Shown here piece by piece: positions 30,375 to 41,000 of a DNA stretch of 52,397 nt (position 1 is the first letter of the stretch; every line of letters begins with the position of its first letter). Below the pieces are notes generated by a model. That model searched no databases and had not been told where the DNA came from. It worked only from the letters and a program-made list of their open reading frames with translations. This DNA is from BS750m-G62 sp964577175. GTDB lineage: Bacteria > Planctomycetota > Phycisphaerae > FEN-1346. A program made the translations under genes and the position numbers. The stretch is from the NCBI GenBank assembly GCA_964577175.1, contig CAZNYC010000011.1, positions 1-52,397 on the forward strand. The letters are read 5' to 3'.

Positions 30375-33300
30375 ATGCCCCGCCTGCCCCTGCCCGCGGC
30401 CCTGCTGCTTGCGGTCGCCGCCGTTTCCGCCGCCCGTGCCGCCGATGCCGCCGACGGCCTGTCGGCCGAAGCAGAGGCCGGCCTCCTGCCGTTTGATACC
30501 CGGTGGGCGTATCCGCATTACCTGACGTTCCGTCCCGGCAACGGGCAGGCGTGCGCGGTCAACCCGCCGCGCCTCTCCTGGGCGTACACACCGCACGTGC
30601 TGGGCGGCCGCGGGGCGCCCGACGCGCGGACGTTCGTCCTGCAACTCTCGCGGGACGGCGACTTCGCCGATCCTGACATCAGCGTACGCACGCCGTACAA
30701 CTTCTATAACGCCCTCCCGGTGCTGGAGCGCGGCACGTGGCATTGGCGCGTCGGCTACGAGCCGCAAGAGGAGGGCGGTCGGACCCAGTGGTCGGCCGTC
30801 CGCGCCTTCACCGTGGGTGCGGACGCCGTCGCGTGGGACCGCACCCTCATCCGGCGGGCCGCGGCCATCCTGGCGGCGAAGAAGCACCCGCGCTTCGGCC
30901 CCGCCGACGGCGACTGGACGGCCTGGCGCCGGCGCCTGGCGGCATCGGAGCCGACCGCCGCCTGGCTCGACCATCTCCTCAGGCGGGCCGGCCGCGCCAC
31001 CCGCCGCCCGTGGTGGAACGACTTCCCGTCCTCCGACCGTCCCGGCAAGACAAAGTACGACGAACGCGACTTCACGGGCATCGGCTTCGAAATCGCCGCG
31101 GCCGCCGTTGCCCATCGCCTCACGGGCAAGGTGAAGTACACCCGTGCCAAGGACCTGGCCGTCGCCCTGGCGCGGTTCCCCAAGGGCGGCCTCTCCTCGC
31201 CCGAGTACCACGGGCCGGCCACCAAGTGGCCCACCCAGATCACCGAGTACCTCGCCCTCGCCTACGACCTGTTCCACGACGGCCTGTCGGAGGCGGACCG
31301 CAAAACGCTGCTCGACTCCATCGCGTGGCGGCTGCGGGCGACGTACCTGGAGAAGGCGTCGTGGCGGCGGGGCGACCGCATCTCGCGGTCCGGCGTCGGC
31401 GTCTTCGCCCAGAGCCACCCGTACGAGAACTTCATGTGGTCGCTGCCCGCCGTCCTGCTGACGGCCGGCGACCTGCCCGTCGCCGACCGCCTCGTCCCGC
31501 TCTGCCTGCATTACCTGACGGGCGTGACGGCCGCCCACGGCCCGGACGAGGGATGGAACGAGGGCCTCTGCTACGGCGCCTGGAAGGCCAACACGATGCT
31601 GCAGGCGGCGGCGTATACGGCCGTCCTCCTGCCGGACCTGGACCTCGGGCGGAGTCCGTACTTCCGGCGGCTCGGCACGTGGCACGCCCATCTGCTGCCG
31701 TTCGGCATCGACCGCCTGGCCTTCGGCGACTACGCCGCCACGCCGGACCGCGCCCTCGTGCCGCAGCGGAACCTCTTCCGCTACCTGGCCCGGCTGACGG
31801 GCGACGGGCGGTTCGAGACCCGCGAGCGGGCCCTCACGGCCATGACCAGCGCCGGCCCGGCCCATCGGCCGTGGCTCGACCTGGCCCTGGCGTCGCGCTT
31901 CCCGGCGCCCCAGCCGCAGACGGAGCGGCCCGTCGCCGTCTTCGGTGAGGCCGGCTGGGTCATGGCCGGTACGCATCCGCCGAGCGACCGCGACGGCTTC
32001 GGCGACGCCGTCGGCATGATCTTCAAGTGCCGGCCCCGCGGCGGGCACAGCCACTCCTTCCGAGCCGAAAACGACTTCGTCTGGTACGCCCTCGGCCAAA
32101 CGCTGACCGCCGGCGGCGGGGGCACCGCTTACCCCGACCCGCACTCGCGCCACTCGATGAGCCACAACGTCGTCCTCATCGACGGCCGGGGGCAGGAATG
32201 GGACCGCTGGGAACCGCGGTACCCGTACTGCGGCCGCCTGCTCGCCTTCCGCCGGGGTGACGGCTGGGTCTGGTGGGTCGGCGACGCCACGCGCGCCTAC
32301 CAGACCGTGCCGGGCCTCGCGCGGTGGCACCGGCACGTGGTGCTGCTCGATAAGCGGTGGTTCGTCGTCTTCGACGACCTGGCGGTGCGGCCGGAGGCCG
32401 ACCCCGCCCGCTTCTCCTGGCTATACCACGTGGCCCCGGACGTGCCGATGGAGATTGACCGCGAGGCTCCGTCGCTGGCCTACCGGATGGGCGACGTGCA
32501 TGCCCGCGTCGCGCTCGCCGTGCCGCCGGGCGGCGTCGAGGTCCGCAACATGACCGGCCGCGACGGCTTCCGCAACCCCGTCACCGGCGAGGATCTCTAC
32601 GACCGCACGGTCAAGGCGCTGAAACGCGTCGGCCGCACGCTGGAGAAGGACCAGTGGATGGCCCATAACGTGTGGGTCACCAACCGGAAGCCGGCATCCC
32701 AGTGGTCGGTCCTGGCGGTGCTGTCGGCGTGGCGGGACGGCGATGACGCACCGGACATCGAGTTCGAGAATCCGCGGGCGGTGCGCCTGCGTGCGCCCGG
32801 CAGCAAGTGGCGCCGCGTCGCGTTCGACTCGAGCCGCCCCGCCGACGTGACGGTGGACCTCGACCGCATCCGCGCCCACGCCGCAGCGACGGACCCGGCA
32901 TGCCTGCCTTCGCGAGGGCCCGCCGAAACGGTCGACCTCGACGGCGATGCGTACCGCGTGGCGTGGCTTGCCCGCGAGACGTTCGACCGGCCGGACTGGG
33001 TCAGCCGGTGGCGGCCGGAGGGCGACAGCGAGGTGGCCGTCCGCGACGGGCGGCTCTGCGTCCGCAACCTCGACCCGTCCACGCCGAACGTCGCGACGAT
33101 CTGGTACCGGCCGGAACTGCCCGCGAACGCGCTCGTCCGCTTCCGCGCCAAGGCCGTCCCGCCGGCGGACCACAACGCGGCGAACCTGAACCTCTTCCTG
33201 CACGCGCGGGAGAAGGACGGGTCGCCCGTCCGCTTCGGCCGCTCCGGCGAGTACAAGGAGTATCACGAGATCCCGAACTATATCGTGACGCTGGTCGGCG

Positions 33301-33569
33301 GGTACCGGCCCGGCTGGAGCCGCGCGAGGCGAAACCCCGGCTTCCACCTGCGGCACGAGGCCGAGGTGCGGTCCGAGGTCGGCCGAGAGTACCGCATCGC
33401 CGTCGCCGTGCAGGACGGCCGCCTCCGCTATTACCTGGACGGCAAGCGGCTGCACGATGTGACCAGCCCGGACCCGCTTCCGGGCGGCCGCTTCGCCCTC
33501 CGCACGTGGTCCACCAACGCCTGGTGGGATGATATCGAGATCGGCCGCATCGTGCCGGAGGCGGATTAG
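30375..33569 (+). CDS. Secreted heparinase II/III-like polysaccharide lyase fused to a DUF1961 domain
   Basis: A 1,064-residue exported protein with a signal peptide (MPRLPLPAALLLAVAAVSAA). A DUF4962-like beta domain follows (ARTFVLQLSRDGDFADPDIS, LERGTWHWRVGYEP), then an alpha/alpha toroid (about 150-500) and a heparinase II/III-type beta-sandwich (about 510-790) with the His-rich GGHSHSFRAENDFVWYALG and HSRHSMSHNVVLIDG. The last 200 residues are DUF1961-like (NLNLFLHAREKDG, NYIVTLVGGYRPGWSRARRN, LRYYLDGKRLHDV). It probably cleaves or binds an acidic polysaccharide in the periplasm or outside. The fused DUF1961 resembles a concanavalin-fold module and may bind sugar. ATG 30375 follows GGGAGG. 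Catalytic residues are not assigned with certainty. Confidence 0.85.
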   Translation: MPRLPLPAALLLAVAAVSAARAADAADGLSAEAEAGLLPFDTRWAYPHYLTFRPGNGQACAVNPPRLSWAYTPHVLGGRGAPDARTFVLQLSRDGDFADPDISVRTPYNFYNALPVLERGTWHWRVGYEPQEEGGRTQWSAVRAFTVGADAVAWDRTLIRRAAAILAAKKHPRFGPADGDWTAWRRRLAASEPTAAWLDHLLRRAGRATRRPWWNDFPSSDRPGKTKYDERDFTGIGFEIAAAAVAHRLTGKVKYTRAKDLAVALARFPKGGLSSPEYHGPATKWPTQITEYLALAYDLFHDGLSEADRKTLLDSIAWRLRATYLEKASWRRGDRISRSGVGVFAQSHPYENFMWSLPAVLLTAGDLPVADRLVPLCLHYLTGVTAAHGPDEGWNEGLCYGAWKANTMLQAAAYTAVLLPDLDLGRSPYFRRLGTWHAHLLPFGIDRLAFGDYAATPDRALVPQRNLFRYLARLTGDGRFETRERALTAMTSAGPAHRPWLDLALASRFPAPQPQTERPVAVFGEAGWVMAGTHPPSDRDGFGDAVGMIFKCRPRGGHSHSFRAENDFVWYALGQTLTAGGGGTAYPDPHSRHSMSHNVVLIDGRGQEWDRWEPRYPYCGRLLAFRRGDGWVWWVGDATRAYQTVPGLARWHRHVVLLDKRWFVVFDDLAVRPEADPARFSWLYHVAPDVPMEIDREAPSLAYRMGDVHARVALAVPPGGVEVRNMTGRDGFRNPVTGEDLYDRTVKALKRVGRTLEKDQWMAHNVWVTNRKPASQWSVLAVLSAWRDGDDAPDIEFENPRAVRLRAPGSKWRRVAFDSSRPADVTVDLDRIRAHAAATDPACLPSRGPAETVDLDGDAYRVAWLARETFDRPDWVSRWRPEGDSEVAVRDGRLCVRNLDPSTPNVATIWYRPELPANALVRFRAKAVPPADHNAANLNLFLHAREKDGSPVRFGRSGEYKEYHEIPNYIVTLVGGYRPGWSRARRNPGFHLRHEAEVRSEVGREYRIAVAVQDGRLRYYLDGKRLHDVTSPDPLPGGRFALRTWSTNAWWDDIEIGRIVPEAD

Positions 33570-33588
33570 CACTACAACGGCCATTTGT

Positions 33589-33667
33589 GCGGTGGGTCTG
33601 GAGTACCCGCCGCGCGAGCCTGAGGAGGGCCCTTCGAGCACCGCGGGTACTCCAGACCCGCCTCGCA
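33589..33667. repeat. Palindromic repeat family A, copies 4 and 5 (inverted pair)
   Basis: GCGGTGGGT-CTGGAGT-ACCCGCCGC (33590-33614) and GCGGGT-ACTCCAG-ACCCGCC (from 33643) have complementary loops, forming a head-to-head pair. The left flank (AGCACTACAACGGCCATTTG) matches the flank of the copy at 3960. It follows the lyase gene. Confidence 0.85.
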
Positions 33668-33776
33668 GGCAGCAGCGTCGTACCGGGCACGGTCGTCGGC
33701 AATGGAGTTGACATCGTCCCCCGGTAGCGTTATGGGTAGGCGCAGGAACACGTCCATTGAAAGAAGGGGACTTGCC

Positions 33777-35189
33777 ATGTCGCGGACCATCGGTTGCTGT
33801 GCGCCGGCCTTCGCTGCATTCCTGGTCCTTGCCGTCTGCTCGGCCGGCGGATGCTCGCCGGCCGCGGACCCGGACGCGGGCGCTTCCGGGTCCGCTACGC
33901 CCGCGGCCCCCGCTCCGTCCGGAGCCGGCACCACGGTCGACAGCACGGCACCGGAGGCGGCCTCCTCCGAACCGAGCGCCGCCGCCCCGGCCCCGCGGGC
34001 CGGCGGGGGTGAACGCATCGACCCCGACGCCATCGTCTACCGCGGCGCGTTCCGTCTGCCCGGCCCGTCGGGCGAGTCGAACTGGGGATGGGCCGGCGAC
34101 GGCATGGCCTACCGGCCGGACGGCGACCCCGACGGCCCGGACGACGGCTACCCCGGCAGCCTGTTCGGCTTCGGCCACGACCACCAGCACCACGTGTCCG
34201 AGATCGCGATCCCGGCGCCGGTGGTCTCGAAGGCGAAGAACCTGGCCGAGTTGCCCACCGCCAAGACGCTCCAGCCGTTCGCGGACGTGCGGGCCGGCCA
34301 CTTCACGGACTACGAGATTCCGCGGGCGGACCTGGCGTACCTCCCGCCGCAGGGCGACCAGGCCCGGCCGAAACTCTACTTCTGCTTCGGCCAGCACATG
34401 CACGAGACGTTCAAGGGGCCCACCCACTGCTGGTGCGAGGTGGACCTCTCGAATCCCAGGACCGCCGGCCCGTGGACCGTCGGCGGCCTGACGGAGTACG
34501 TTACGAGCGACTACCTCTGCGTCATTCCGAAGCCGTGGGCCGGTGCCCACGTGGGCGGCATGCGGCTGGCCACCGGGCGGTTCCGCGACGGCGGTCAGGG
34601 GAGCCAGGGGCCCACGCTCTTCGCCCTGGCGCCGTGGCAGCACGGGAACCCGCCCGAGGCCGGGACCGACCTGAAGGCCGTCACCCTGCTTCGCTACTCC
34701 GTTGTGACGGACGACCCGGAGGCGAAAAAGGGTCTTAAGAACTATCATCACTCGGACGAATGGGCCGGGGCGGCGTGGCTGACGGACGGCTCCCGCGCCG
34801 CCGTCGTCTTCGTCGGCACGAAAGGGCAGGGCAAGTGCTGGTACGGCTTCGCGAACGGCGTCGTCTGGCCCGAGGAAGGGCCCTGGCCCGAGGTGCCCCC
34901 GTACCCGAACGACCAGCGGGGATGGTGGTCCGAGCGGTTCGTCCGCCAGATGCTCCTGTACGACCCGGCGGACCTGGCGAAGGTGGCGGCCGGCACGATG
35001 AAGCCCCACGAGCCCCAGCCGTATGCCGTCGTCGACCTGGACCCGTTCCTGTTCAGCATCAAGGGCAAGCAGGACCTCTACAAGGTGGTGGCGTGTGGGG
35101 CCGACCAGGAGCGCGGGCGGCTGTACGTCTTCGAGCGCAACGCCGACGAGGACGACCGGGCCATCGTGCACGTGTGGGAAATCAAGTAG
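33777..35189 (+). CDS. Exported lipoprotein, uncharacterised (beta-propeller-like)
   Basis: A 470-residue protein with a lipoprotein-type signal (APAFAAFLVLAVCSAGGC, Cys near residue 26), an Ala/Pro/Ser linker of about 45 residues, then a domain of about 390 residues beginning AIVYRGAFRLPGPSGESNWG. Aromatic- and Gly-rich strands are frequent (GSLFGFGHDHQHHVSEIAIP, KLYFCFGQHMHETFKGPTHC, AAVVFVGTKGQGKCWYGFAN, QERGRLYVFERNADEDDRAI), which suggests a beta-propeller. I do not recognise a named family or active site; similar hypothetical proteins occur in Planctomycetota. ATG 33777 follows AAGAAGGGGA with good spacing. It is downstream of the lyase gene across a repeat and may belong to the same polysaccharide-related locus. 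Confidence 0.8.
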   Translation: MSRTIGCCAPAFAAFLVLAVCSAGGCSPAADPDAGASGSATPAAPAPSGAGTTVDSTAPEAASSEPSAAAPAPRAGGGERIDPDAIVYRGAFRLPGPSGESNWGWAGDGMAYRPDGDPDGPDDGYPGSLFGFGHDHQHHVSEIAIPAPVVSKAKNLAELPTAKTLQPFADVRAGHFTDYEIPRADLAYLPPQGDQARPKLYFCFGQHMHETFKGPTHCWCEVDLSNPRTAGPWTVGGLTEYVTSDYLCVIPKPWAGAHVGGMRLATGRFRDGGQGSQGPTLFALAPWQHGNPPEAGTDLKAVTLLRYSVVTDDPEAKKGLKNYHHSDEWAGAAWLTDGSRAAVVFVGTKGQGKCWYGFANGVVWPEEGPWPEVPPYPNDQRGWWSERFVRQMLLYDPADLAKVAAGTMKPHEPQPYAVVDLDPFLFSIKGKQDLYKVVACGADQERGRLYVFERNADEDDRAIVHVWEIK

Positions 35190-35318
35190 GCCGCAACGAA
35201 GTCGCGGGAGCGAATTCCGAATGAGGAATGCCGAAGGCGGTGCCGAAGCCTCGTCATTCGGAAGTCGTCATTCTTCCCTCATTCGTCATTCGGGATTCGC
35301 CATTTCGCTGTAGGCATC

Positions 35319-36257
35319 TCACCGGCTCCGCGGGTCGAGCGCGTCGCGCAGACCGTCGCCGACGAAGTTCAGTCCCAGCAGCGTCGCCCCCAGGCACGCG
35401 CACGGGAACACCAGCAGCCACCAGTACGCCTTGACGGGGTTCAGGGCTTCGACGGCGTCGGACGCCAGCGTCCCCCACGAGGCGAGCGGCGGCGGCACGC
35501 CGAGGCCGAGAAAGGAGAGGAACGATTCCTGGAGGATGGCCAGCGGCACCGTCAGCGTGGCGCAGACCAGGATGGTCCCCGTCAGGTTCGGCAGGAGTTC
35601 CTTGACGATGGTCCGGACCGGCCCCGCTCCGATGGCTCGGGCGGCTTGCACGAACTCCGCTTCCTTGAGGGCCAGCGTCTGCCCCCGCACCACGCGGGCC
35701 ATCGTCAGCCAGGAGACCGACCCGATGGCCAGGAACAGCACCACCAGCCGCAGCCACGTGGTCTGCTCCGCAAACAGGACGAGCAGCAGGATGATGACGA
35801 GCATGTACGGAAGGCCGTAGAGGACGTCCACGATCCGCATCATGACGGTGTCCGTGCCGCGCCCGGTGTACCCCGCCGTCACGCCCCACAGTGTGCCGAT
35901 GATGACGCTGACCAGTGCGGCGGAGAGTCCCACGGCCAGCGACATGCAGCCGCCCATCAGCGTGCGGGCGAACATGTCGCGCCCGAGCGGATCCGTCCCG
36001 AACGGATGGAATGGCGAGAGGCTGGGCGGCTTCGGGTGGTCGCCCTTCATCTGGTGACTGTAGGGCTGCGGTTCGCCGTGGGCGACCTCCCATCGGTCCC
36101 ACACGAGGCCGCCCACGCTGCCGAGGACCATGACGGCCAGGATCGCCAGGCCCGCCATGGCCAGGCCGTTCCGCCGGAACCGCCGCATCGCCAGCCGCAG
36201 CGGCGAGCGGGCGACGGGAGGGGATGGGGTTTGGGTTTCTTGCGTGCTCCGAACCAT
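35319..36257 (-). CDS. Peptide/nickel-type ABC transporter permease (OppC/DppC family)
   Basis: A 312-residue inner-membrane permease of the BPD type. The N-terminal helix (NGLAMAGLAILAVMVLGSVG) is followed by the OppC-specific segment FHPFGTDPLGRDMFARTLMG, multiple membrane helices, and the EAA loop EAEFVQAARAIGAGPVRTIV with its downstream ELLPNL that contacts the ATPase. The C-terminus ends LNFVGDGLRDALDPRSR, typical of this family. It follows the OppB-type gene on the same strand after 133 bases that carry a GCCCGCCGC hairpin. The ATPases and the substrate-binding protein are not in the window, so the substrate (peptides, nickel or oligosaccharides) is unknown. The start is not supported by a strong ribosome site. 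Confidence 0.93.
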   Translation of the reverse strand: MVRSTQETQTPSPPVARSPLRLAMRRFRRNGLAMAGLAILAVMVLGSVGGLVWDRWEVAHGEPQPYSHQMKGDHPKPPSLSPFHPFGTDPLGRDMFARTLMGGCMSLAVGLSAALVSVIIGTLWGVTAGYTGRGTDTVMMRIVDVLYGLPYMLVIILLLVLFAEQTTWLRLVVLFLAIGSVSWLTMARVVRGQTLALKEAEFVQAARAIGAGPVRTIVKELLPNLTGTILVCATLTVPLAILQESFLSFLGLGVPPPLASWGTLASDAVEALNPVKAYWWLLVFPCACLGATLLGLNFVGDGLRDALDPRSR

Positions 36258-36281
36258 CTCGCGATTGCCTTGTTACCTTGC

Positions 36282-36306
36282 CTTGAGCCCGCCGCGGAAG
36301 CGGCGG
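36282..36306. repeat. Hairpin between the two permease genes
   Basis: Arms GCCCGCCGC and GCGGCGGGGC around GGAA form a strong hairpin in the 133-base gap between the OppB- and OppC-type genes. It has no T-run on either side. It may set the ratio of the two products or be a repeat; only one copy was seen. Confidence 0.5.
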
Positions 36307-36390
36307 GGCATTCCCATTTGCCATGTCGGCCCGACACGCCGTACCGGGGATGACCGGCCGGCTCGGGCCCCGCCGCGCGGCGCGCGGCCG

Positions 36391-37308
36391 TCAATCATAC
36401 CGTATCCGCGGGTCCAGGCACGCGTACCCCACGTCCACCGCCAGGTTGAACGCAATGAGCAGGACGGCGTACAGCAGCACGGTGGCCAGGATGAGCGGAT
36501 GGTCGCGGTGCAGGGCCGAGTCCACGAAGTGCTGCCCGACGCCGGGGATCGCAAAGATCTTCTCGATGACGAACGACCCCGTGAAGATCGCCGCCGCCGC
36601 CGGCCCGAGGTACCCGAGGACCGGCAGCCAGGCATTCCGCAGGGCGTGGTCCAGGAGAACCCGCCGCTCCGCGAGGCCCTTGGCCCGGGCCGTGCGGATG
36701 TAATCGGCCGAGAGCACCTCCAGCATGCCTGTCCGCACCAGCCGCGCGATGTACGCCGCCGGCAGCGCCGAGAGCGCCAGCGCCGGCAGGACGATCTGCT
36801 CCGGCCGGCCCCATCCGCCGACGGGCAGCCAGCGCAGCATGAACGTGAAGATCCCCATCAGGATGGTGGCGATGACGAACGAGGGCTGGCTGATGCCGAT
36901 CATCGCCCCCGTCATGGCCGTGTAGTCGATGAGCGAGCGCGGGCGCGCCGCGCTCGCCACCCCCGCCGCCGTCCCGATGACCACCGCCAGCCCCAGCGCG
37001 CAGATGCCCAGGCTCAGGCTCACGGGGAAGGCAGGGGCCAGGATGTCGTGGATGACGTTCCGCTTCTGGTACCGGATGGACGGCATGCCGCGCAGGCTGG
37101 CCAGGTCCCACGCGAACCGCCCGTACTGGTACAGCGGACGGTCCACGTACCACTTGCGGCGTTGGGCCTCAAGAACCTCCGGCGTGGCGCCTTTCTCCTG
37201 GATGAACGGGCTGCCGGGCGCGGCCCGCATCAGCAGGAACGCCACCGTGTAGATGACGATGAGCGTCGGAATGAAGTACAGCAGCCGCCGGAGAATGTAG
37301 CGGAGCAT
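36391..37308 (-). CDS. Peptide/nickel-type ABC transporter permease (OppB/DppB family)
   Basis: A 305-residue permease. The N-terminus MLRYILRRLLYFIPTLIVIY is characteristic of OppB/DppB, followed by LLMRAAPGSPF (the R-x-x-P-G-x-P motif), several helices, and the EAA loop SADYIRTARAKGLAERRVLL with HALRNAWLPVLGYLG. The segment VIEKIFAIPGVGQHFVDSAL is also diagnostic. The C-terminus ends with VDVGYACLDPRIRYD. It forms the heterodimeric channel with the OppC-type protein downstream. The start at 37308 follows GACGAGG. A cupin gene lies 83 bases upstream on the same strand, but no substrate-binding protein gene is present. Confidence 0.95.
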   Translation of the reverse strand: MLRYILRRLLYFIPTLIVIYTVAFLLMRAAPGSPFIQEKGATPEVLEAQRRKWYVDRPLYQYGRFAWDLASLRGMPSIRYQKRNVIHDILAPAFPVSLSLGICALGLAVVIGTAAGVASAARPRSLIDYTAMTGAMIGISQPSFVIATILMGIFTFMLRWLPVGGWGRPEQIVLPALALSALPAAYIARLVRTGMLEVLSADYIRTARAKGLAERRVLLDHALRNAWLPVLGYLGPAAAAIFTGSFVIEKIFAIPGVGQHFVDSALHRDHPLILATVLLYAVLLIAFNLAVDVGYACLDPRIRYD

Positions 37309-37391
37309 CGCCTCGTCCCACGTGGATCGCGGAAAAGAGGATACGCGAACCGGCGGCCGGACGCAAGCAATGGCCGGACGCGCCGCGGGTG

Positions 37392-37709
37392 TCAGGACTT
37401 GATCATCACGAGCAGCATCTTGAACCGCTCCGGGGCCTTGACGGCGTGGGGCTTGCCGGCCGGCATGAGGAGCATCTCGCCCCGGCCGACGCGGAACGGC
37501 TGCCCGGCGATCGTGATCTCGCCCGTGCCGTCGAGCACCGTGACCAGCGCGTCGAACGGCGTGGTGTGTTCGCTCAGGCCCTGCTCGGCGTCGAACGCGA
37601 ACAGCGTCACGGTGCCGGTCTCTTTGTCCATAAGCGTGCGGCTGACGACGGACGCCTCTTCGTAGCCGACGAGGTCGGCGAGGGGTTGGACTTCGGGTTC
37701 GTTTGCCAC
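37392..37709 (-). CDS. Small cupin-domain protein
   Basis: A 105-residue single cupin domain. The barrel motifs are GLSEHTTPFDALVTVLDGTG, equivalent to motif 1 (G-x5-H-x-H-x3-4-E-x6-G) with only one of its His and an Asp where Glu is usual, and RGEMLLMPAGKPHAVKAPER, motif 2 with G-x5-P-x-G-x2-H. Metal binding may therefore be partial. GTG 37709 has AAGGAGA 5 bases upstream; the frame extends further but that part reads as low-complexity. Such cupins bind small ligands or metals and have many roles; none can be assigned. It lies upstream of the oppBC-type genes on the same strand. Confidence 0.88.
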   Translation of the reverse strand: MANEPEVQPLADLVGYEEASVVSRTLMDKETGTVTLFAFDAEQGLSEHTTPFDALVTVLDGTGEITIAGQPFRVGRGEMLLMPAGKPHAVKAPERFKMLLVMIKS

Positions 37710-38016
37710 GGGGTCTCCTTGTGCCGGGGCCGTCCGAGGCGCACGGACGGAGCGCGATTCCTGGGATGGCGTTCGGCCCGCGGCGGCCGCAGGCCTCTGG
37801 AGCGATTCTATCTTGCCGCCGGCGACGGCCAAGGACTTTTCCACCGCGAGGGGGCGGCAGGTGGCTGGGTTCGTCTATCGCACGGCAGGCCGCGGGCGTC
37901 GATGCGTGTGCCCTCGGCTTGATTGTCCGGCGGCTGCGATTTACAATCACGCGGACGCGCACGCCGGACGGGGGGGGCGTGCCCTGACCATCCACGGTCC
38001 ACCGGAGCGGCTCGCC

Positions 38017-41000
38017 ATGCCCCATCGCCGAAAGACGGTTCTGGGCGTCGCCGCCGCGCTGCTTCTCGTTGCCATCGCAGCCCAGGCGCAGCCGAAGGAC
38101 AAGGCTGGCGGGGCCGCCGCGTCGCCGGAGGTCGAGGCCCTCCGTCTCGCCATTACCGACCTCGTGGAAACCTTCGGCGACGCGTACCCGGAAGGGCCCT
38201 CGTGCCTGGCGCGCCTCGACGCCATCCTTGCGGACGAAGGAATCAGCGAGAAGGAGCGGGCGAACCACCTGGCTGCGCTTCGCCGCAAGGCGCTGCTGGC
38301 GAATCCGCTGCTCGACTTCGGCCGCCTGCTCCTCGTGAAGCGGAAGCCGCGCGGCAAGCGGCGCGGGCCGGGGCAGGAGGTCGGCTTCCCCTCGAACCAC
38401 GAGTGCAATTCCTCCCTGCCGCGCGGAGGTTGGGACAACGAAATCGCCGTCCTCGAGCCCGTCCGCCCGGACGGGCAACTCCGCACGCTCTACCGGCCGG
38501 AGGGGGGCGGGTACGTCGGCGAGATCGACCTCCACCCCCAGGCCGACCGCCTCCTCTTCACCCAGAGCGACGCCACGAACTGGAAGGTGTGGGAACTCCC
38601 GCTCGAAGGCGACGGCCCGCGCGCCGGCCGGCCGCGGCAGATCTCCCGCATGCCCGACGACGTCGACGCCTTCGACGGCTGTTACCTGCCCGACGGCCGC
38701 ATCGTCTTCTGCTCGACGGCCTCATTCCAGTCCATCCCGTGCTGGCACGGCCAGCGGTGGGTCAGTTCGCTATACGTGATGGACTCCGGCGGGGGCAACG
38801 TGCGGCAACTGTGCTTCGACCAGGACCACGACTTCCATCCCACGGTCATGCCGAACGGGCAGATCCTTTACAACCGCTGGGACTACACGGGCATCATTCA
38901 CATTTATCTCCGACAGTTGATGCTGATGAACCCGGACGGCACGGGCCAGCGGGCCGTTTACGGCAGCAACTCGTGGTTCCCCAACTCGCTGTACTTCACC
39001 CGCCCCGTGCCGGGCGAGACCGACCGCTTCGTCAGCATCCTGAGCGGGTACCACGGGCCGCACCGCATGGGCCGCCTGGTGCTCCTCGACACCGGCCGCG
39101 GCTGGTACCGGACGGACGGCATCGTGCACGAGTTCCCCCGTCGCGGCGAGCCGATTGAGGTGAAGATCCTCGACCGCCTCGTCGCCGGTCAATGGCCGCA
39201 GTTCCTCCATCCCTGGCCGCTGGGCGACCCCGACCGGCCGGCAACATGCGGGAAGTATTTCCTGGTGGCGTGCTGGATGCACCGGAAGTCGCAGTGGAAC
39301 CTCTACCTGGTCGACGTGTTCGACAACGTCGTCCTCCTCCGCAGCGAGCCCGGCTATGCACTGCTGGAGCCCGTGCCGCTCGCGAAGCGGCCCACGCCGC
39401 CCGCCATCCCGGAGAAGACCGACCTCGCCCGCGACGACGGCGTTCTGTACCTGCACGACGTGTACCGCGGGCCGGGCCTGGCGGGCGTGCCGCGCGGCAC
39501 CATCGAGCACCTGCGCGTCTTCGCGTACCACTACGGGTACCGGCACATGGCGGGGCCGGACAAGATCGGCCGCGGCGGACCGTGGGAGGCCATGCGCATC
39601 CTCGGCACCGTCCCGGTGCGCGAGGACGGCTCCGCCGTCTTCCGCGTGCCCGCGCGCGTGCCCATCGCCTTCCAGGCCCTCGACGCCAAGGGCAAGGCCG
39701 TCCAGTTGATGCGCTCGTGGGTGACCCTGATGCCGGGCGAGACGATGTCGTGCGTCGGGTGCCACGAGCGCCTCGGCGACGCCCCGGAGGTCGACCTGCC
39801 GCAGGCCATCTACGGCGAGCCGGTCGAGATCACGCCGTGGCACGGACCGGCAAGGGGGTTCGACTTCGAGCGCGAGGTCCAGCCCGTCCTCGACGCCTAC
39901 TGCGTCCGGTGCCACGACGGCACGGAGCAGGACCGGCCGGACCTCAGGCCGGAGGACGCCTTCCCGGACTACCAGGGGCGGATGCTGAGCAACCTCGGCC
40001 GCAACCGGCTCCATCCGAAGATGAAGCAGGAGACGGGCGGCCGCATCAAGTACACCCCCGCCTACGAGGCGCTGATTCCGTACCTGCGGCGCGTCGGCAT
40101 CGAGGACGACGCCTCGCTCCTCACCCCCGGCGAGTACCATGCCGATACGAGCCCGCTCGTCCAGATGCTCCGCAAGGGCCACCAGGGCGTGCGGCTGGAC
40201 GAGGAGGCCTGGGACCGCATCGTCACGTGGATCGACCTGAATGCACCGTGTCACGGTACGTGGCACGATGTCCACCCGCCGCCGACCGACGCGCCCGAGC
40301 GCCGCATGGCCCTGCGGAAGCAGTACGGCGGTCCGCCGTGGGACCCCGAGCACGTGCCCGACCTGCCGCGCCCGACGTTCGAGAAACCGGCGCCCCGCTC
40401 GGCGAAGGCCGCCGGGCATCCGGGCGGCGCGCCCGCGGCGGCGGTAGCCTCATCGTCCGCGCCGGCCGGTTGGCCGTTCGACGCCGCCGAGGCCCGGCGG
40501 CGCCAGGCCGACGCCGGGCGGCAGCGCGAGGTGACGGTGGACCTCGGCGGGGGAGCGGCCCTGCGCCTGGTGCGGGTCCCGGCGGGGGAGTTCCTCATGG
40601 GCCGCGACGGCGGGCCGCCGGACGAGCGGCCGCGCGCGGCCGTCCCCATCGCGGAGCCGTTCTGGATGGGCGCGTGCGAGGTCACGAATGCCCAGTTCCG
40701 CCGGTTCGACCCGGACTTCGACCCGCGGTACTACACGAAGCGGCACGCCCGCCAGGACGACAAGGGCCTGGCCCTCGACGGGCCGGACCAGCCCGCGGTC
40801 CGTGTCTCGTGGCGGCAGGCGATGGCGTTCTGCCGATGGCTGTCGGAGCGCACCGGCCGCACGTTCACCCTGCCCACGGAGGCCCAGTGGGAATGGGCCT
40901 GCCGGGCGGGGAGCGACGACGCGTTCCACTTCGGCCCGACGGATGCAGACGTCGCGGCATATGCGAACCTGGCGGACGTCTCTTTCGGCGGGGGGCTGCT

